A stretch of DNA of 36,391 nt from Candidatus Gastranaerophilales bacterium (GTDB lineage Bacteria; Cyanobacteriota; Vampirovibrionia; Gastranaerophilales; Gastranaerophilaceae). The position numbers were made by a program, and so were the translations under genes. The notes beneath the pieces are model-generated. The model did not search any database and had not been told where the DNA came from. It saw nothing but the letters and a program-made list of their open reading frames with translations. The stretch lies in contig CANRMD010000018.1 in assembly GCA_947631645.1 (NCBI GenBank), positions 1 through 36,391 on the forward strand, given 5' to 3'. This document shows, piece by piece, positions 1 through 6,858 of the stretch (position 1 is its first letter; the number at the start of each line of letters is the position of its first letter).

Positions 1-239
1 GTTAGATCTGTTTCTACGACTTCCCATTTTCCTTTATCTACACCAATATCTTCAAATAAAGCGAATGCAAAAGATTTACTATTATAGCATAATGCACAAA
101 ATAGCATTATAATAACTAAAAATGATTTAATATATCTATATAAACTAGATTGTAGGTTGGGTTTTAACCCAACATTTTCCCACAAACTTTGTTTATTAAC
201 TTTTTCTTGTTCTATATTCTCTTTATCTTCACTCATCAT
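1..239 (-). CDS. Membrane-anchored protein, N-terminal part only (paralogue of the gene at 1184-2446)
   Basis: The reverse strand is open from two consecutive ATG codons (239 and 236) to the window edge, so the C-terminus lies outside. The N-terminus reads MSEDKENIEQEK, almost the same as the full gene at 1184-2446 (MSDDKENIEQEK). A hydrophobic segment follows (SFLVIIMLFCALC, about residues 39-52), so it is probably membrane-anchored or carries a non-cleaved signal. A copy of the 24-bp palindromic repeat (151-174) lies in frame and encodes VGLKPNLQ at residues 22-29 counted from the second Met. The full gene has its repeat at the same place but in another reading frame. AGGA lies just upstream of the ATG pair as a ribosome binding site. 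Function is unknown. The shared 5' end and the neighbouring stunted copies point to a tandemly duplicated family. Confidence 0.7.
   Translation of the reverse strand, partial: MMSEDKENIEQEKVNKQSLWENVGLKPNLQSSLYRYIKSFLVIIMLFCALCYNSKSFAFALFEDIGVDKGKWEVVETDL
151..174 (+). repeat. 24-bp palindromic repeat, copy 1
   Basis: Core hairpin TTGGGTT-TT-AACCCAA, preceded by TGTAGG and followed by CA. It lies in frame inside the partial gene at the left edge. Confidence 0.95.
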
Positions 240-255
240 CAAATTCCTAACTATC

Positions 256-369
256 TTATCTGCTATAACGACACAAAGATTGTAGGTTGGGTTTTAACCC
301 AACATTTCTACACAACCCCTGCTTATTTATCTTTTCTGACTTTTTATTTTCTTTTTCGTAACTCATCAT
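256..369 (-). pseudogene. Stunted copy of the gene-family 5' end (37 codons)
   Basis: The reverse strand starts with the family's double ATG after AGGATTTG, as in the other copies. It reads MMSYEKENKKSEK, then a repeat-derived VGLKPNLQ, then SLCRYSR and a stop. It aligns with the N-termini of the left-edge gene and the gene at 1184-2446 but stops just after the repeat, before any membrane segment. It is either a decayed paralogue left after deletion or a short expressed peptide. The ribosome binding site and start look intact, so translation is possible. I favour a remnant. Confidence 0.6.
281..304 (+). repeat. 24-bp palindromic repeat, copy 2
   Basis: Identical to copy 1 (TTTTAA centre). 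It is translated in frame inside the stunted copy at 256-369. Confidence 0.95.
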
Positions 370-467
370 CAAATCCTAACTTTGCCCATTATTTTCACAA
401 TTTAACTTATCAAAAATTTATTTTATGCCACTATTTTTAATTTTGTTTTATATCCCCTATTCTTTTC

Positions 468-491
468 TGTTGGGTTAAAACCCAACCTACA
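468..491 (-). repeat. 24-bp palindromic repeat, copy 3 (inverted)
   Basis: Exact reverse complement of copy 1. It is followed by TACTT, as are the other inverted copies. Confidence 0.95.
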
Positions 492-604
492 TACTTATTG
501 TAATACCTAATGAAATTAGGAATAATATTGCAGAGAAATTAAAAGAATTGCATTATAAAAAAAGCGGTTACTCAAAAGAGGTCAAGGCTGTAGGTTGGGT
601 TTAA
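491..604 (+). pseudogene. Short open remnant between two palindromic repeats
   Basis: The plus strand is open for 37 codons with no start of its own. It reads ILIVIPNEIRNNIAEKLKEL, then HYKKSGYSKEV, and runs into the next repeat (encoding GWV) where it stops. The composition looks protein-like (a charged amphipathic helix), unlike the low-complexity surroundings. I do not recognise it. It may be the tail of a gene whose front was lost when repeats recombined, or chance. It interrupts the family array and is absent between the other copies. Confidence 0.35.
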
Positions 605-679
605 ACCCAACAACTTCTTCCACCAACTTTGCTTATTTTTCTTTTCTTGCTCTATATTTTCTTTATCATTACTCATCAT
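572..679 (-). pseudogene. Stunted copy of the gene-family 5' end (35 codons)
   Basis: The reverse strand reads MMSNDKENIEQEKKNKQSWW, then KKLLGLNPTYSLDLF and a stop. Up to LLGLNPTYSL it matches the full-length gene at 1184-2446 almost residue for residue, including the repeat-encoded LLGLNPTYS. The sequence then departs and stops within four codons. It carries the same AGGATTTG ribosome binding site and double ATG as the other copies. The break lies immediately after the palindromic repeat, as if the homologous gene had been cut off there. Confidence 0.6.
589..612 (+). repeat. 24-bp palindromic repeat, copy 4 (TTTAAA variant)
   Basis: The centre is GGGTTTAAACCC, which makes GTTGGGTTTAAACCCAAC a perfect 18-bp palindrome. 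The same variant occurs inside the gene at 1184-2446. Confidence 0.95.
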
Positions 680-763
680 CAAATCCTAACTTTGCCCATT
701 ATTTTCACAATTTAACTTATCAAAAATTTATTTTATGCCACTGTTTTTAATTTTGTTTTATAT
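619..763. repeat. 145-bp direct repeat, unit B
   Basis: By eye this stretch is identical over 145 bp to 848-992. It contains the promoter region, ribosome binding site and first codons of the gene family (reverse strand). A third, diverged unit at 305-453 matches over its right 93 bp (361-453) with about one difference. Confidence 0.9.
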
Positions 764-777
764 CCTCTATTCTTTTC

Positions 778-801
778 TGTTGGGTTAAAACCCAACCTAC
801 A
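778..801 (-). repeat. 24-bp palindromic repeat, copy 5 (inverted)
   Basis: Same sequence as copy 3. It is 16 bp from copy 6, and together they encode a tandem peptide on the reverse strand. Confidence 0.95.
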
Positions 802-816
802 TACTTCATTCTTTTT

Positions 817-840
817 TGTTGGGTTAAAACCCAACCTACA
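817..840 (-). repeat. 24-bp palindromic repeat, copy 6 (inverted)
   Basis: Same sequence as copy 3, preceded by CTTTTT and followed by TACTT. Confidence 0.95.
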
Positions 841-847
841 TACTTTT

Positions 848-992
848 TCCACCAACTTTGCTTATTTTTCTTTTCTTGCTCTATATTTTCTTTATCATTA
901 CTCATCATCAAATCCTAACTTTGCCCATTATTTTCACAATTTAACTTATCAAAAATTTATTTTATGCCACTGTTTTTAATTTTGTTTTATAT
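848..992. repeat. 145-bp direct repeat, unit A
   Basis: Identical by eye to 619-763, with a period of 229 bp. Perfect identity in such AT-rich DNA implies recent duplication or gene conversion. Confidence 0.9.
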
Positions 993-1170
993 TCTTCATT
1001 CTTTTTTGTTGGGTTAAAACCCAACCTACATACTTTTTTGTTGGGTTAAAACCCAACCTACATACTTCAATAATCTGAACCTTTTCATTATCAATGTAAT
1101 AGAAATCATCATTATTTGTTCCCTTTTTCTTAAAATCATTGACATTATCAGCAGTATTATAAATTGTCAT
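976..1170 (-). CDS. Short protein of unknown function with repeat-encoded tail
   Basis: This 64-residue reading frame begins 13 bp after the stop of the 1184-2446 gene. It has a strong ribosome binding site (AGGAGG overlapping that stop), so it looks translationally coupled. The first 36 residues (starting MTIYNTADNVNDFKKKG) are unique in the window and mostly polar. From about residue 37 the protein is made of two translated palindromic repeats: CRLGFNPT and then YVGWVLTQ, the same element read in two frames. The tail MKNIKQN matches the adjacent stunted copy. This could be the front of a longer gene cut by the repeats, or a real small partner of the upstream protein. I do not recognise it. 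Confidence 0.5.
   Translation of the reverse strand: MTIYNTADNVNDFKKKGTNNDDFYYIDNEKVQIIEVCRLGFNPTKKYVGWVLTQQKRMKNIKQN
1007..1030 (-). repeat. 24-bp palindromic repeat, copy 7 (inverted)
   Basis: Same sequence as copy 3. It encodes VGWVLTQ in the ORF at 976-1170. Confidence 0.95.
1039..1062 (-). repeat. 24-bp palindromic repeat, copy 8 (inverted)
   Basis: Same sequence as copy 3, eight bases from copy 7. It encodes CRLGFNPT in the ORF at 976-1170, a different frame from copy 7. Confidence 0.95.
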
Positions 1171-1183
1171 TTTTACTTACCTC

Positions 1184-2446
1184 CTACTTATTTGTGCTAT
1201 ACACATTCTTTCCACCTAGTAAACCGATATAAATTATTTGATTATTATTTAGATTTAAAGAACTTCCATACTTAAAAGAATGATCATAATAATTACTAAA
1301 ATTTATTAACTCATATGATAGTATTTTATTAACTTCTGTATCTATCAAAAACTGGGTTCGTTCAAAATTTTTATTTTTGCTATAAGGAAATAAATTTCCA
1401 AGTGCAATAATCTTATTATTGTCATATTGTAAAAAAAAACGAGTTGGATAGAAAACATTTGAAATATCTGAGATTTGAGTGTATTCATTATTTTTCAAAT
1501 TGTATTTTGTTATTTTTGATAATGTTCTTATAATGATTTCTTCATTGTTCAACTTCTGAAGGCTAAGAAAAGTATCATTATATGGAAAAATTGAATAATT
1601 ATTAAAGGATTGATGCTTTTTATCATAAATATTAATAGAACAATTTGATAACATATTTTTTTCAAGTATTTTATAATTACAATCAATAAAAAACAAATCA
1701 TTACCAATACTAAATAAAGGATTCTGCGTATATTCAAAAAATAATGAAAATTTTGTATCTAATTCATTTTTAATTTCAACAATATTGGTATTTTTTAAGT
1801 TATATATGAACATTTTTTTTTCTTGTAGATTTTTTTTCGTAAAATCATTATCAGTTGTTCCAGTATTACCCAATAATAATAATACTGAATCGTTATCAAT
1901 ATTTGCTGCAAATCCTTTTGTATATTTATATGATTTATCTGGTAACATCACAAGTTTTGATGTGTTTGTTTTTATATTTATTTCTTCAATTGATTTTCCT
2001 ATAATTAAAATATTATTATTTGGTAATTTTAATAAGAAGTCATCTGAATGGCTATTTTTCAAATTTAAAACCTTTACTGTTTGTTTTTTATTAATATCAA
2101 ATATCTCCGCTTTTTTAGATATATTTTTTTTACCATCTCCTATAACTAAAATTTTAGAGTTGTTAATTAATATTGCGTTATAATTAGTTCTTGAATATTT
2201 TAATTTACCAACATAAAACAATTTATTATTACTAGCCTTTTTAATAAAATTTTGATATACAATCTCAACTTTTTCAGTTTTTTGTTTTATAGCAAAAACA
2301 AATAAAATTATTAAAATGATAATTAAAATGATTATTATATTTTTTACAGCTTGTAGGCTGTAGGTTGGGTTTAAACCCAACAACTTCTTCCACCAACTTT
2401 GATTTTTAAATTTTTCTTGCTCTATATTTTCTTTATCATCACTCAT
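1184..2446 (-). CDS. Membrane-anchored Kelch/beta-propeller-like protein
   Basis: The 420-residue protein has a charged N-terminal tail (MSDDKENIEQEK), one membrane segment (about residues 37-54, rich in Ile) and a long non-membrane domain. That domain has repeated beta-strand blocks such as ILINNSKILVIGDGK, NNNILIIGKS, NDSVLLLLGNTG and NNNQIIYIGLLGG, spaced like the blades of a Kelch-type propeller. No catalytic motif is visible, so a binding or adhesive role outside the cytoplasm is likely but inferred. I chose the ATG at 2446 because AGGTGG lies 5 nt before it; an in-frame GTG at 2455 falls inside that site. Residues 22-30 (LLGLNPTYS) are encoded by a palindromic repeat (2359-2382). The promoter contains a poly-G run (see 2476-2507). 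Paralogous 5' ends are stacked downstream. Confidence 0.75.
   Translation of the reverse strand: MSDDKENIEQEKFKNQSWWKKLLGLNPTYSLQAVKNIIIILIIILIILFVFAIKQKTEKVEIVYQNFIKKASNNKLFYVGKLKYSRTNYNAILINNSKILVIGDGKKNISKKAEIFDINKKQTVKVLNLKNSHSDDFLLKLPNNNILIIGKSIEEINIKTNTSKLVMLPDKSYKYTKGFAANIDNDSVLLLLGNTGTTDNDFTKKNLQEKKMFIYNLKNTNIVEIKNELDTKFSLFFEYTQNPLFSIGNDLFFIDCNYKILEKNMLSNCSINIYDKKHQSFNNYSIFPYNDTFLSLQKLNNEEIIIRTLSKITKYNLKNNEYTQISDISNVFYPTRFFLQYDNNKIIALGNLFPYSKNKNFERTQFLIDTEVNKILSYELINFSNYYDHSFKYGSSLNLNNNQIIYIGLLGGKNVYSTNK
2359..2382 (+). repeat. 24-bp palindromic repeat, copy 9 (inside a gene, TTTAAA variant)
   Basis: It lies in frame inside the 1184-2446 gene and encodes residues 22-30, next to the membrane segment. 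A partial duplication TGTAGGC precedes it on the + strand. Confidence 0.95.
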
Positions 2447-2475
2447 AAAAACCACCTAAATTCGTAAACAAAATC

Positions 2476-2507
2476 ATTATACCACTTTTACCCCCCCCCC
2501 AAGGCAA
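2476..2507 (-). promoter_or_regulatory. Promoter with poly-G tract in its spacer (candidate phase-variable switch)
   Basis: On the reverse strand, TTGCCT (2507-2502) is followed by a spacer containing ten consecutive G (2500-2491), then TGG and a perfect TATAAT (2481-2476). Transcription should begin about 23 nt before the ATG at 2446. The spacer from TTGCCT is 20 bp with ten G and would be 17 bp with seven. Length changes of such a run alter promoter strength in known phase-variable promoters such as Neisseria porA. Alternatively TG-n-TATAAT may act as an extended -10 without a -35. Confidence 0.6.
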
Positions 2508-2604
2508 ATTTACGGTTTTATGTTTTTAGCAATAATAATTTCATTTATTATCATTCAATATCAGTTGTCAGGGGCGGGAAAAAAGGGGGAAAAATCAAAA
2601 TTTT

Positions 2605-2638
2605 GAAAAAATTGGCATAAAAAAAGATTTCTGCCAAT
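2605..2638 (-). terminator. Rho-independent terminator after tRNA-Asn
   Basis: On the reverse strand, ATTGGCA (2638-2632) pairs with TGCCAAT (2617-2611), followed by five T. The loop is 14 nt. It lies about 35 bp beyond the 3' end of the tRNA-Asn gene. Confidence 0.6.
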
Positions 2639-2672
2639 CGCTGAAACCCTTATCCTATCTTTGTTTTAGAAA

Positions 2673-2744
<72 letters not shown>

Positions 2745-2794
2745 ATATCTATATCTCTATATTACCAAAAAAAATATTATTGTAAATACTTTTT

Positions 2795-3775
2795 TTAAAT
2801 ATTTTCTAATTTATTTATTACAATTTGCATTCTATCAAACGGGCTGACTGTTATATCGGTATTTTTTGCTTCGTCTTTTGCATATTCAAAAAGTTCATAC
2901 ATTCTTTTTATAAACTGATTACTATTACTGTATCTGCAGAATATACCAATTTCGACATCAATACAGCAAGACTTTACATTTGATTCCTTATTCCTGTTTA
3001 TAAATTCATATATTTCTTTCTTATTGTCATTGTAATTAGGTATAATAATATATTTTGTTTGTACAAGAGAATTATCTTTTTGTATTTTTGTATATTTTTT
3101 TATATTTTCCCAGACTTTATCATGTTTGTCTGTTTGTTTTATTTTTTTATATGTTTCTCTTGTCCCTGAATCAACTGAAACAAGAATATTCACTAATCCC
3201 TCTTTTAAACCTTTTTCAATGTTTTTGTTATATTTTATTGCATTTGTAAGAACCCTGACAGGTTTAATTTTATTTTTTATAAATATTTTTAATATTTTAT
3301 CAAAATCTGAAGTTAAGGTAGGTTCTCCGCCTGCGATTGTAATATCCGCAGGCATTCTTAAATAATTATTTTCTATAAGACTTTTTATTAACGGATATAG
3401 CTTGTATTCTTTTTTATTCCTGTAAAATTTTCTGTCACAATATATACAGAAAGCATTACATTTAATCCAGTTGTTAATATTAATTGTACTTATGTAATGT
3501 TCATTATTCCAATTTTTATTTTCCAAATAAATACAGCCTTCGCATTCAGGTATGGTTTTACCGCTTTTTTGATATTCTCTTAGTTTATCTGTAATTTGAA
3601 AAAAATTCTCCCATATGATTTCTCTTCCGTCATAATTAGGTATTAAAACTAACTTATTAGTAAGTTTTTCTTTACTTATTCGGCAGCAAAGGTTAATTGA
3701 ATCAATTTGAGCATCAAAACCGTGTTCTATGATGTTGCAGCTGCAATATTCATTATTATTATTTGTATTGGACAT
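2795..3775 (-). CDS. Radical SAM protein with N-terminal cysteine cluster
   Basis: The 326-residue protein has the radical SAM signature C-x3-C-x2-C at C106, C110 and C113 (CNAFCIYC). It also has the SAM-binding GGEPT (about 149-153), placed as usual after an MPADITIAGG strand. Unusually, additional cysteines come before the core: CSC at 11-13, CC at 30-31 and C-E-G-C at 78-81. This resembles a SPASM-type auxiliary cluster domain placed in front rather than at the end, and no C-terminal SPASM is seen. The family includes peptide- and sugar-modifying enzymes; the substrate here cannot be told. The gene stands alone between two tRNA genes, with ATG at 3775 and no clear ribosome binding site. 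Confidence 0.8.
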   Translation of the reverse strand: MSNTNNNNEYCSCNIIEHGFDAQIDSINLCCRISKEKLTNKLVLIPNYDGREIIWENFFQITDKLREYQKSGKTIPECEGCIYLENKNWNNEHYISTININNWIKCNAFCIYCDRKFYRNKKEYKLYPLIKSLIENNYLRMPADITIAGGEPTLTSDFDKILKIFIKNKIKPVRVLTNAIKYNKNIEKGLKEGLVNILVSVDSGTRETYKKIKQTDKHDKVWENIKKYTKIQKDNSLVQTKYIIIPNYNDNKKEIYEFINRNKESNVKSCCIDVEIGIFCRYSNSNQFIKRMYELFEYAKDEAKNTDITVSPFDRMQIVINKLENI

Positions 3776-3813
3776 ATAATGGACATGAAATATTAGTGAA
3801 GTTGATAGAGATA

Positions 3814-3886
<73 letters not shown>

Positions 3887-3928
3887 GTTATTTATATTTT
3901 ACAATATAAATTGATTTTGTATAGTTTA

Positions 3929-6757
3929 TTATTTGTTAGAAAATAATTCTATAAGATTTGTTGTTGTTTTATTATTTAAAATTGGTATTGAAGTTGCTGA
4001 TGTAGTGCTTTGGGTGTTTGTTTTCGGTAATCTTGCTTTTAAAGGTTTTTTACCTGTTAATAATCTCATAAATTTAAAATATTTACCTAAAAAGCCTTTT
4101 CTGTTTTCATTTTTTTCATCCAGTTCTTCAAGTTCTTTTAATGATTTCTTTCTGATTGGCATGCCGATAGATTTTCTTGTTAATATTTCTGTTGTAAGTG
4201 TGTTTGGAATTACGACTGCAGCCATGCCTTTAAGTGAACTGTTATATGTAGCTCTGAATGTAGCATTAAACCAGTTTATTAACATTGTTTGATAGAACAG
4301 AGCACTTAATCTTTGAATAATACGTTCGTTGGCTTTTTCTTTTGCACCCTCTTTGTCTTCGCCGTTTGATTTTAACATTACCATATTGTAATTATCAGCA
4401 ACAAGGAATGCTGATGTTACGGCTGATGATGCAAGTTTTGACATCATTGCCAAGTCGGTATTTTTATTACTTGATTGAGTTACTCCGTTGAATGATTTTT
4501 CTACGGCTGTGTTTACGTATATTAATAAATCATTTTTAGCTTTATCAAGTAATTCTTTTGCTTTTTGAATTTCACTTTCGGAACTTGCATTTTTAATTGC
4601 TTGAGAAAGTGCTGCTTCGGCTTTTCTGTATGGCAGCGTACGTTTTTCAAGTTGTTCCATTGCATTAACAAATATTGATTGGCTTATCTTTCCGGCTTTC
4701 GGATTGTTTTCTCCAAAAATTTCGGTTACTGCTTTATGTATACCTTTTTCAAATTTTGTTAATTCGGTTTTGCCTAATAATGCTTGTTGTGCTTTTTTCT
4801 CTACAGGAGAAACCATTAATTTTAATAATGAACTTGTAATTTTATATGGCAGTTTTAATGCTGACATAATGAATTTAAACGGTTCTGTTACTATATCCAC
4901 AAACGGTTTTATTTTCGTTTCAATTTGTATCGGACTTTCTTTGACTCTTTGGGCTATAGCTTCAGCTATAGATTGAGTTACATCTTCAATTTGTTTATCA
5001 TTTAGATTTACATTTCTGTTTTTTATAATTTCAACAGCTTTTTTCGCAACATTTTCATATTTCTTTTCTGAAATGGATGTACCTTCCATTTTTATGGCTG
5101 TCTTTATAGATTCCGTTAGTCCCGCAAATTCTTTATCACTGAGGTTAATATCCTTAGACTTAATACTTTCTATTGCAGATTGTATAACCTCAGGAATTTT
5201 AGATGCTGAAAGTGATGATTTATACATTTTTATTACACCATCAGCAGTTGTTTTGCCGTATTTTTGCATTATAAATTCATGACCTTCTGCTACTTCTTTA
5301 CAGCCTGATTCTTTTAAACTGTTTATGACTTTACCGAAGTTTTCTTCTGTTATTTCAAAATCTTTAAATGCTAACGGATTATATATTTTCTCTTTGATTT
5401 TGTTTCCTATATTTTTTATTGCTTGAACCGGTTTTGAGTTCTTTGTTAAAGAACTGTTTTTGAGGAAGCTTAATGCAAAGCCTGATGCAATAAGAATTAA
5501 TACGGCATTTTTAAATGTTTTTCCGTTTATTAATGCTTTTTTAGGTTCATCTTTCTTGGGTTCTTCTTTTTTCTCGGGTTCCGTTACTGAAGATTTAAAG
5601 CTTGTAAATACTTTTGAATTTGTTGCTGCATTATAGTCAAAATATGTATTTAACTGTGGTTTTATCGGAGAAGAAGCTGTTGTGTCTTTCTTAGGTTCTT
5701 CTGTTTTTTCTGATTTTGAATTATTTTTCTTGTTAATTTCTTTTGCTTTATCTTTTGATACAAAGAAAATGGGTTTTCCTAAACGTTTTCTTGAGGTTAT
5801 TTCAGAGAATAAAACTGTTGCAGCAGAGGTCAAAGGCGTAAACCAAGGAATTGTATTTACTTGTTTTGTAAATGCACCAAATGTTAATAATTGAATATAT
5901 GCGGTTGTAAATACTCTTGATATTTCTTGTTTTGCTCTTTCTTTCGCTTCTTTATCAGAAGTTTCTTTTTTATCTCCGCATAATACCGATAAGTTGTAAG
6001 CATCATTTGCTAGGAACATAACGGGAACTAAACCTGATACAATTCTGTTTAAAGGTCTTTCGTATGCGGTATTAAAATTACCTGTGTGTTTATCAAAGAA
6101 TTTGTTGCTTACTTTATAAAGGTTTTCTTTTATAAATGCGTTAGCGTCGGAAACAAGTTTTTTTGCTTCGGGAGTATCATCTGCTTTATTTAGTTGTTCA
6201 AATAAATATTCGGGAGTAACATTTCTTTCTTTTGCGAACTTCGTTACAACTTCTTTTGTTTTTTCAAGAATACCTTTTATTTGATCTGTTCTTGCATCAA
6301 GTTCATTTAATTTTCTCGGATATCTTAAAACAGGGTTTTTATATACTTTTGCCGCCCAGTTCTGAACGGATTTTATCGGCAGTGATTGCAGTTTTTTAAA
6401 TATCCAGCTTGTTGCATATAAAGGCAAATTCACAAAAGGAAATATAACGTTTTCAATAACGGATTGTACTATACTTTTATCACGAATAGAAAGAGCCCCT
6501 TTGTCTGTTACAAAACGGGAGCTCTTTTTAAATATTTCTGAGGTATTAACAAGTTTATCAGCTTTTAATAATAATCTTTCCCCAATTTTACCGTAATGCT
6601 GAGAGAACACATTCATAACATTTTTATCAACTAAACTTACAAGGCTTTTAGGGTCTGCTTTAAAACTAATTTGTTTGGGAGAATGAGGAACCTTATTTGA
6701 TTCCTTGAAACGTTCTCGTCTCTTTATACTTCCGATGTTTGGGGTTATAATATTCAT
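3929..6757 (-). CDS. Large helical membrane protein with internal duplication, lineage-type orphan
   Basis: The 942-residue protein is of unknown function. Its N-terminus carries the short motif ISFKADPKSL (30-39), of the kind seen at the start of several orphan proteins in this window. The body is almost entirely helical with amphipathic or hydrophobic stretches near 105-123, 240-260, 283-320 and 417-430 (VLILIASGFALSFL), and again in the C-terminal third. Two halves resemble each other: FLANDAYNLSVL at about 248 followed by EITSRKRLGKPI at about 319, and FLVADNYNMVML at about 782 followed by EILTRKSIGMPI. A Lys/Glu/Pro-rich linker (about 340-400) separates them. It is monocistronic and runs up to the tRNA-Thr gene. 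No enzymatic motif is visible. Confidence 0.75.
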   Translation of the reverse strand: MNIITPNIGSIKRRERFKESNKVPHSPKQISFKADPKSLVSLVDKNVMNVFSQHYGKIGERLLLKADKLVNTSEIFKKSSRFVTDKGALSIRDKSIVQSVIENVIFPFVNLPLYATSWIFKKLQSLPIKSVQNWAAKVYKNPVLRYPRKLNELDARTDQIKGILEKTKEVVTKFAKERNVTPEYLFEQLNKADDTPEAKKLVSDANAFIKENLYKVSNKFFDKHTGNFNTAYERPLNRIVSGLVPVMFLANDAYNLSVLCGDKKETSDKEAKERAKQEISRVFTTAYIQLLTFGAFTKQVNTIPWFTPLTSAATVLFSEITSRKRLGKPIFFVSKDKAKEINKKNNSKSEKTEEPKKDTTASSPIKPQLNTYFDYNAATNSKVFTSFKSSVTEPEKKEEPKKDEPKKALINGKTFKNAVLILIASGFALSFLKNSSLTKNSKPVQAIKNIGNKIKEKIYNPLAFKDFEITEENFGKVINSLKESGCKEVAEGHEFIMQKYGKTTADGVIKMYKSSLSASKIPEVIQSAIESIKSKDINLSDKEFAGLTESIKTAIKMEGTSISEKKYENVAKKAVEIIKNRNVNLNDKQIEDVTQSIAEAIAQRVKESPIQIETKIKPFVDIVTEPFKFIMSALKLPYKITSSLLKLMVSPVEKKAQQALLGKTELTKFEKGIHKAVTEIFGENNPKAGKISQSIFVNAMEQLEKRTLPYRKAEAALSQAIKNASSESEIQKAKELLDKAKNDLLIYVNTAVEKSFNGVTQSSNKNTDLAMMSKLASSAVTSAFLVADNYNMVMLKSNGEDKEGAKEKANERIIQRLSALFYQTMLINWFNATFRATYNSSLKGMAAVVIPNTLTTEILTRKSIGMPIRKKSLKELEELDEKNENRKGFLGKYFKFMRLLTGKKPLKARLPKTNTQSTTSATSIPILNNKTTTNLIELFSNK

Positions 6758-6858
6758 TATATTTCCTTTTGAAATTGGAGTTTATCCGTTAGTTGTAAAA
6801 ATTATAAAAGATTTTTTTGCCACAAATTAATCAAAAATGTAACATTTTGTATTCTATT

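Larger units (their letters stand above)
747..908 (-). pseudogene. Stunted copy of the gene-family 5' end with two repeat-encoded segments (53 codons)
   Basis: The reverse strand reads MMSNDKENIEQEKKNKQSWW, then KK and two near-identical blocks YVGWVLTQQKR, then IEDIKQN and a stop. Both blocks are translated palindromic repeats (817-840 and 778-801), here in the opposite orientation and another frame from the full gene. The ending resembles that of the neighbouring ORF at 976-1170 (MKNIKQN), because both read into the same duplicated upstream DNA. It could make a small peptide but is more likely a product of repeat recombination. Confidence 0.5.

Noticed and set aside
189-440. 83-residue plus-strand reading frame
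   Set aside because: It is the complement of the gene-family 5' ends and repeats. It is low-complexity, Phe/Tyr-rich, and has no ribosome binding site.
151-1062. CRISPR-like array of 24-bp repeats
   Set aside because: The repeats are in both orientations, spacing is irregular (8 to about 180 bp), the 'spacers' are themselves repeated, and no cas gene is present.
1785-2183. 132-residue plus-strand reading frame
   Set aside because: It is the antisense of the propeller-like gene, Phe/Ser-rich as expected for shadows of AT-rich coding DNA.
2570-2590. G-rich stretch with two short G runs near 2572-2588
   Set aside because: The runs are short and not placed in a promoter or coding frame. No function visible.
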